A program made the position numbers and the translations under genes. A stretch of DNA of 64,000 bases from Legionella cherrii (GTDB lineage: Bacteria > Pseudomonadota > Gammaproteobacteria > Legionellales > Legionellaceae): NCBI RefSeq assembly GCF_900635815.1, contig NZ_LR134173.1, positions 1,143,501-1,207,500 of the forward strand, in the 5' to 3' direction. Below the pieces are notes generated by a model. The model did not search any database and was not told where the DNA came from. It saw nothing but the letters and a program-made list of their open reading frames with translations. Shown here piece by piece: positions 62,619 to 64,000 of the stretch (within the stretch, counting starts at the first letter, position 1; each line of letters opens with the position of its first letter).

Positions 62619-63592
62619 AGCCACTACTGATTAGCAGCGGAGAGCCAGCAGGAGTTGGTCCAGATTTATGCTTGGCTCTGGCAGAATATGATTATCCAAT
62701 AGTTATTCTAGGTGATCTGGCTGTTTTAGAAGCAAGAGCAAAAGAATTAAACCGAACAATTTCTTTTACTGTATATCAAAGCGGACAGTCAGTTGAACCT
62801 AAGCGTGGTCATTTATCAGTGATTCCGGTCAACTGTCCAAGCACTGTCCAAAGTGGATGCCTCAATTCTAAAAATGCTGCTTATGTGATTGAGTTACTTC
62901 ATAAGTCTGCGGTATTGTGTGAACGCGGTGAGTTTTCCGCATTAGTTACAGCACCAGTGCACAAGGCAAACATTAATGAGGCAGGTATTCCATTTAGTGG
63001 ACACACTGAGTTTTTTGCACAATATTACAAAGCAGATGATGTCGTCATGATGTTGGCATGTCATGAGATGAAGGTCGCTTTGGTTACTACCCATCTTCCC
63101 TTATATAAAGTACCTGAAGCAATTACCTCAGATTTAATTGTTAAGGTGATTACTCAGGTACATCAATCATTGATTCGAGATTTCAATATTAAAGCTCCCT
63201 GCATTAAAGTAGCCGGTTTAAATCCGCATGCTGGGGAATCTGGATATTTGGGGCGAGAAGAAATTGAAGTGATTACTCCAGCCTTACTGTTGTTAAAGAA
63301 GATGGGTATTAATGTTCAGGGACCTTTACCTGCTGATACTATGTTTATTAAGAATCATGTAAGCGATTGTGATGTTTTTGTAGCTATGTATCATGACCAA
63401 GGGTTACCCGTAATTAAGTATGCGGACTTTCATAATGCAGTCAATGTAACTTTAGGATTGCCAATAATAAGAACTTCAGTAGATCATGGAACCGCTTTGG
63501 AACTAGCAGGCAAAAATTTATTGGATGCCGGTTCAATGCTTGCTGCTGTCGACATGGCTAAGACCATGGCTTTATCAAGGATGAAATCATGA
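62615..63592 (+). CDS. pdxA: 4-hydroxythreonine-4-phosphate dehydrogenase
   Basis: A 325-residue PdxA beginning at GTG 62615, overlapping the surA stop by 4 nt. SSGEPAGVGPDL, FSGHTEFFA, ALVTTHLP, NPHAGESGYLGREE and AMYHDQGLPVIK are PdxA blocks with metal-binding His. It catalyses the NAD-dependent oxidation in pyridoxal phosphate synthesis. surA-pdxA order is common in gammaproteobacteria. Confidence 0.97.
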   Translation: MKPLLISSGEPAGVGPDLCLALAEYDYPIVILGDLAVLEARAKELNRTISFTVYQSGQSVEPKRGHLSVIPVNCPSTVQSGCLNSKNAAYVIELLHKSAVLCERGEFSALVTAPVHKANINEAGIPFSGHTEFFAQYYKADDVVMMLACHEMKVALVTTHLPLYKVPEAITSDLIVKVITQVHQSLIRDFNIKAPCIKVAGLNPHAGESGYLGREEIEVITPALLLLKKMGINVQGPLPADTMFIKNHVSDCDVFVAMYHDQGLPVIKYADFHNAVNVTLGLPIIRTSVDHGTALELAGKNLLDAGSMLAAVDMAKTMALSRMKS

Positions 63593-64000
63593 TTAGTTTA
63601 ATAGCTGCAATTGATGAAGCTGGAGGGTTAGGCCTCAACAACCAATTGCTTTGCCATTTACCTGCCGATTTACAACATTTCAAATCTATAACTATGGGTA
63701 AACCCATTATTATGGGAAGAAAAACATTTGCTTCTATAGGAAAACCTTTACCAGGAAGATTAAATGTGGTCTTAAGCCGAAGCATCGCTGCAATTGAAGG
63801 AGTTCTAGTATGCGATTCCTTAGAAAATGCGATGATGAAAACTCAGGAATTTCCTGAGATTATGATTATTGGTGGAGCAGAATTATTCACCGAGGCAATG
63901 AACAAGGCTACTCGTTTATACATCACCCGCATACATCATCAATTTACAGCAGATGTATTTTTTCCTGAAATCGACTCATCAATATGGCATTGCCAGGATA
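63589..64000 (+). CDS. folA: Dihydrofolate reductase, C-terminus beyond window
   Basis: The ATG at 63589 overlaps the pdxA stop by 4 nt (ATGA). The 137 visible codons start MISLIAAIDEAGGLGLNNQL, then LPADLQHFKSITMGKPIIMGRKT and IMIIGGAELF, all folA hallmarks; Asp26 in LPADL is the catalytic acid. The gene runs off the right edge. It reduces dihydrofolate with NADPH. In E. coli rsmA, apaG and apaH lie between pdxA and folA; here they are absent. Confidence 0.96.
   Translation, partial: MISLIAAIDEAGGLGLNNQLLCHLPADLQHFKSITMGKPIIMGRKTFASIGKPLPGRLNVVLSRSIAAIEGVLVCDSLENAMMKTQEFPEIMIIGGAELFTEAMNKATRLYITRIHHQFTADVFFPEIDSSIWHCQD

Noticed and set aside
1..64000. tRNA, rRNA, insertion sequence, prophage or Dot/Icm structural genes
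   Set aside because: None seen by eye on either strand; small RNAs without sequence hallmarks cannot be excluded.

Overview
The window reads as chromosomal DNA of a Legionella species or a close relative. The evidence is AT-rich gammaproteobacterial gene content (lptD-surA-pdxA-folA, efp/epmB, fadE, ppk1, psuKG, amgK/murU) mixed with proteins typical of Legionella accessory DNA: two phospholipase C-like paralogs, a tandem U-box protein, several unknown proteins with acidic C-termini, and promoters carrying direct repeats like the Legionella/Coxiella PmrA element. I see no rRNA, tRNA, CRISPR array, transposase or phage gene. Function calls rest on motif recognition by eye; no database search was possible.

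Layout. 1-5.4 kb: an edge-truncated GST, a PmrA-type promoter driving a membrane/coiled-coil protein, a phospholipase C-like protein and an unknown protein. 5.5-9.9 kb: a compact five-gene operon (GntR regulator, methionyl-tRNA-synthetase-like enzyme, lysine/ornithine N-monooxygenase, stand-alone cupin, GNAT acetyltransferase). The monooxygenase + MetRS-like + cupin combination is the hydrazine (N-N bond) forming machinery known from actinobacterial natural-product pathways such as s56-p1 and pyrazomycin; here it sits in a Legionella-like genome with the cupin as a separate gene. This is the most interesting system in the window. 10.1-14.3 kb: a second phospholipase C-like protein and a large secreted carbohydrate-active-like protein, both behind PmrA-like boxes. 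14.6-17.5 kb: two adjacent frameshifted genes, an O-acyltransferase and an RNA 2',3'-cyclic phosphodiesterase.

17.5-25.2 kb: M17 aminopeptidase, amino-acid permease plus solute-binding protein, PEBP-family protein, MATE transporter, HIT protein and periplasmic glutathione peroxidase. 25.4-29.8 kb: a complete tripartite ABC-2 efflux operon (HlyD lipoprotein, ATPase, permease, TolC-like lipoprotein). 30-36.8 kb: small exported proteins, including an avidin-fold protein with no tryptophan, then a lysoplasmalogenase-like protein, an orphan acyl carrier protein, effector-like proteins including the tandem U-box protein, and a TauD-like oxygenase. 36.8-39.6 kb: psuK-psuG and a PmrA-box-controlled protein with a His-then-Cys papain-like signature.

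40-64 kb is mostly housekeeping: glutathionyl-hydroquinone reductase, aconitase, phosphoribosyltransferase, SDR, EF-P with divergent epmB, LD-carboxypeptidase, a receiver/metallo-beta-lactamase fusion, ppk1, a half-size chromate transporter, fadE, amgK-murU, and lptD-surA-pdxA-folA running off the right edge. Two dispersed palindromic repeat families lie between genes. Two small exported genes at 45 kb encode a Trp-His-X repeat protein and a Tyr-rich lipoprotein.
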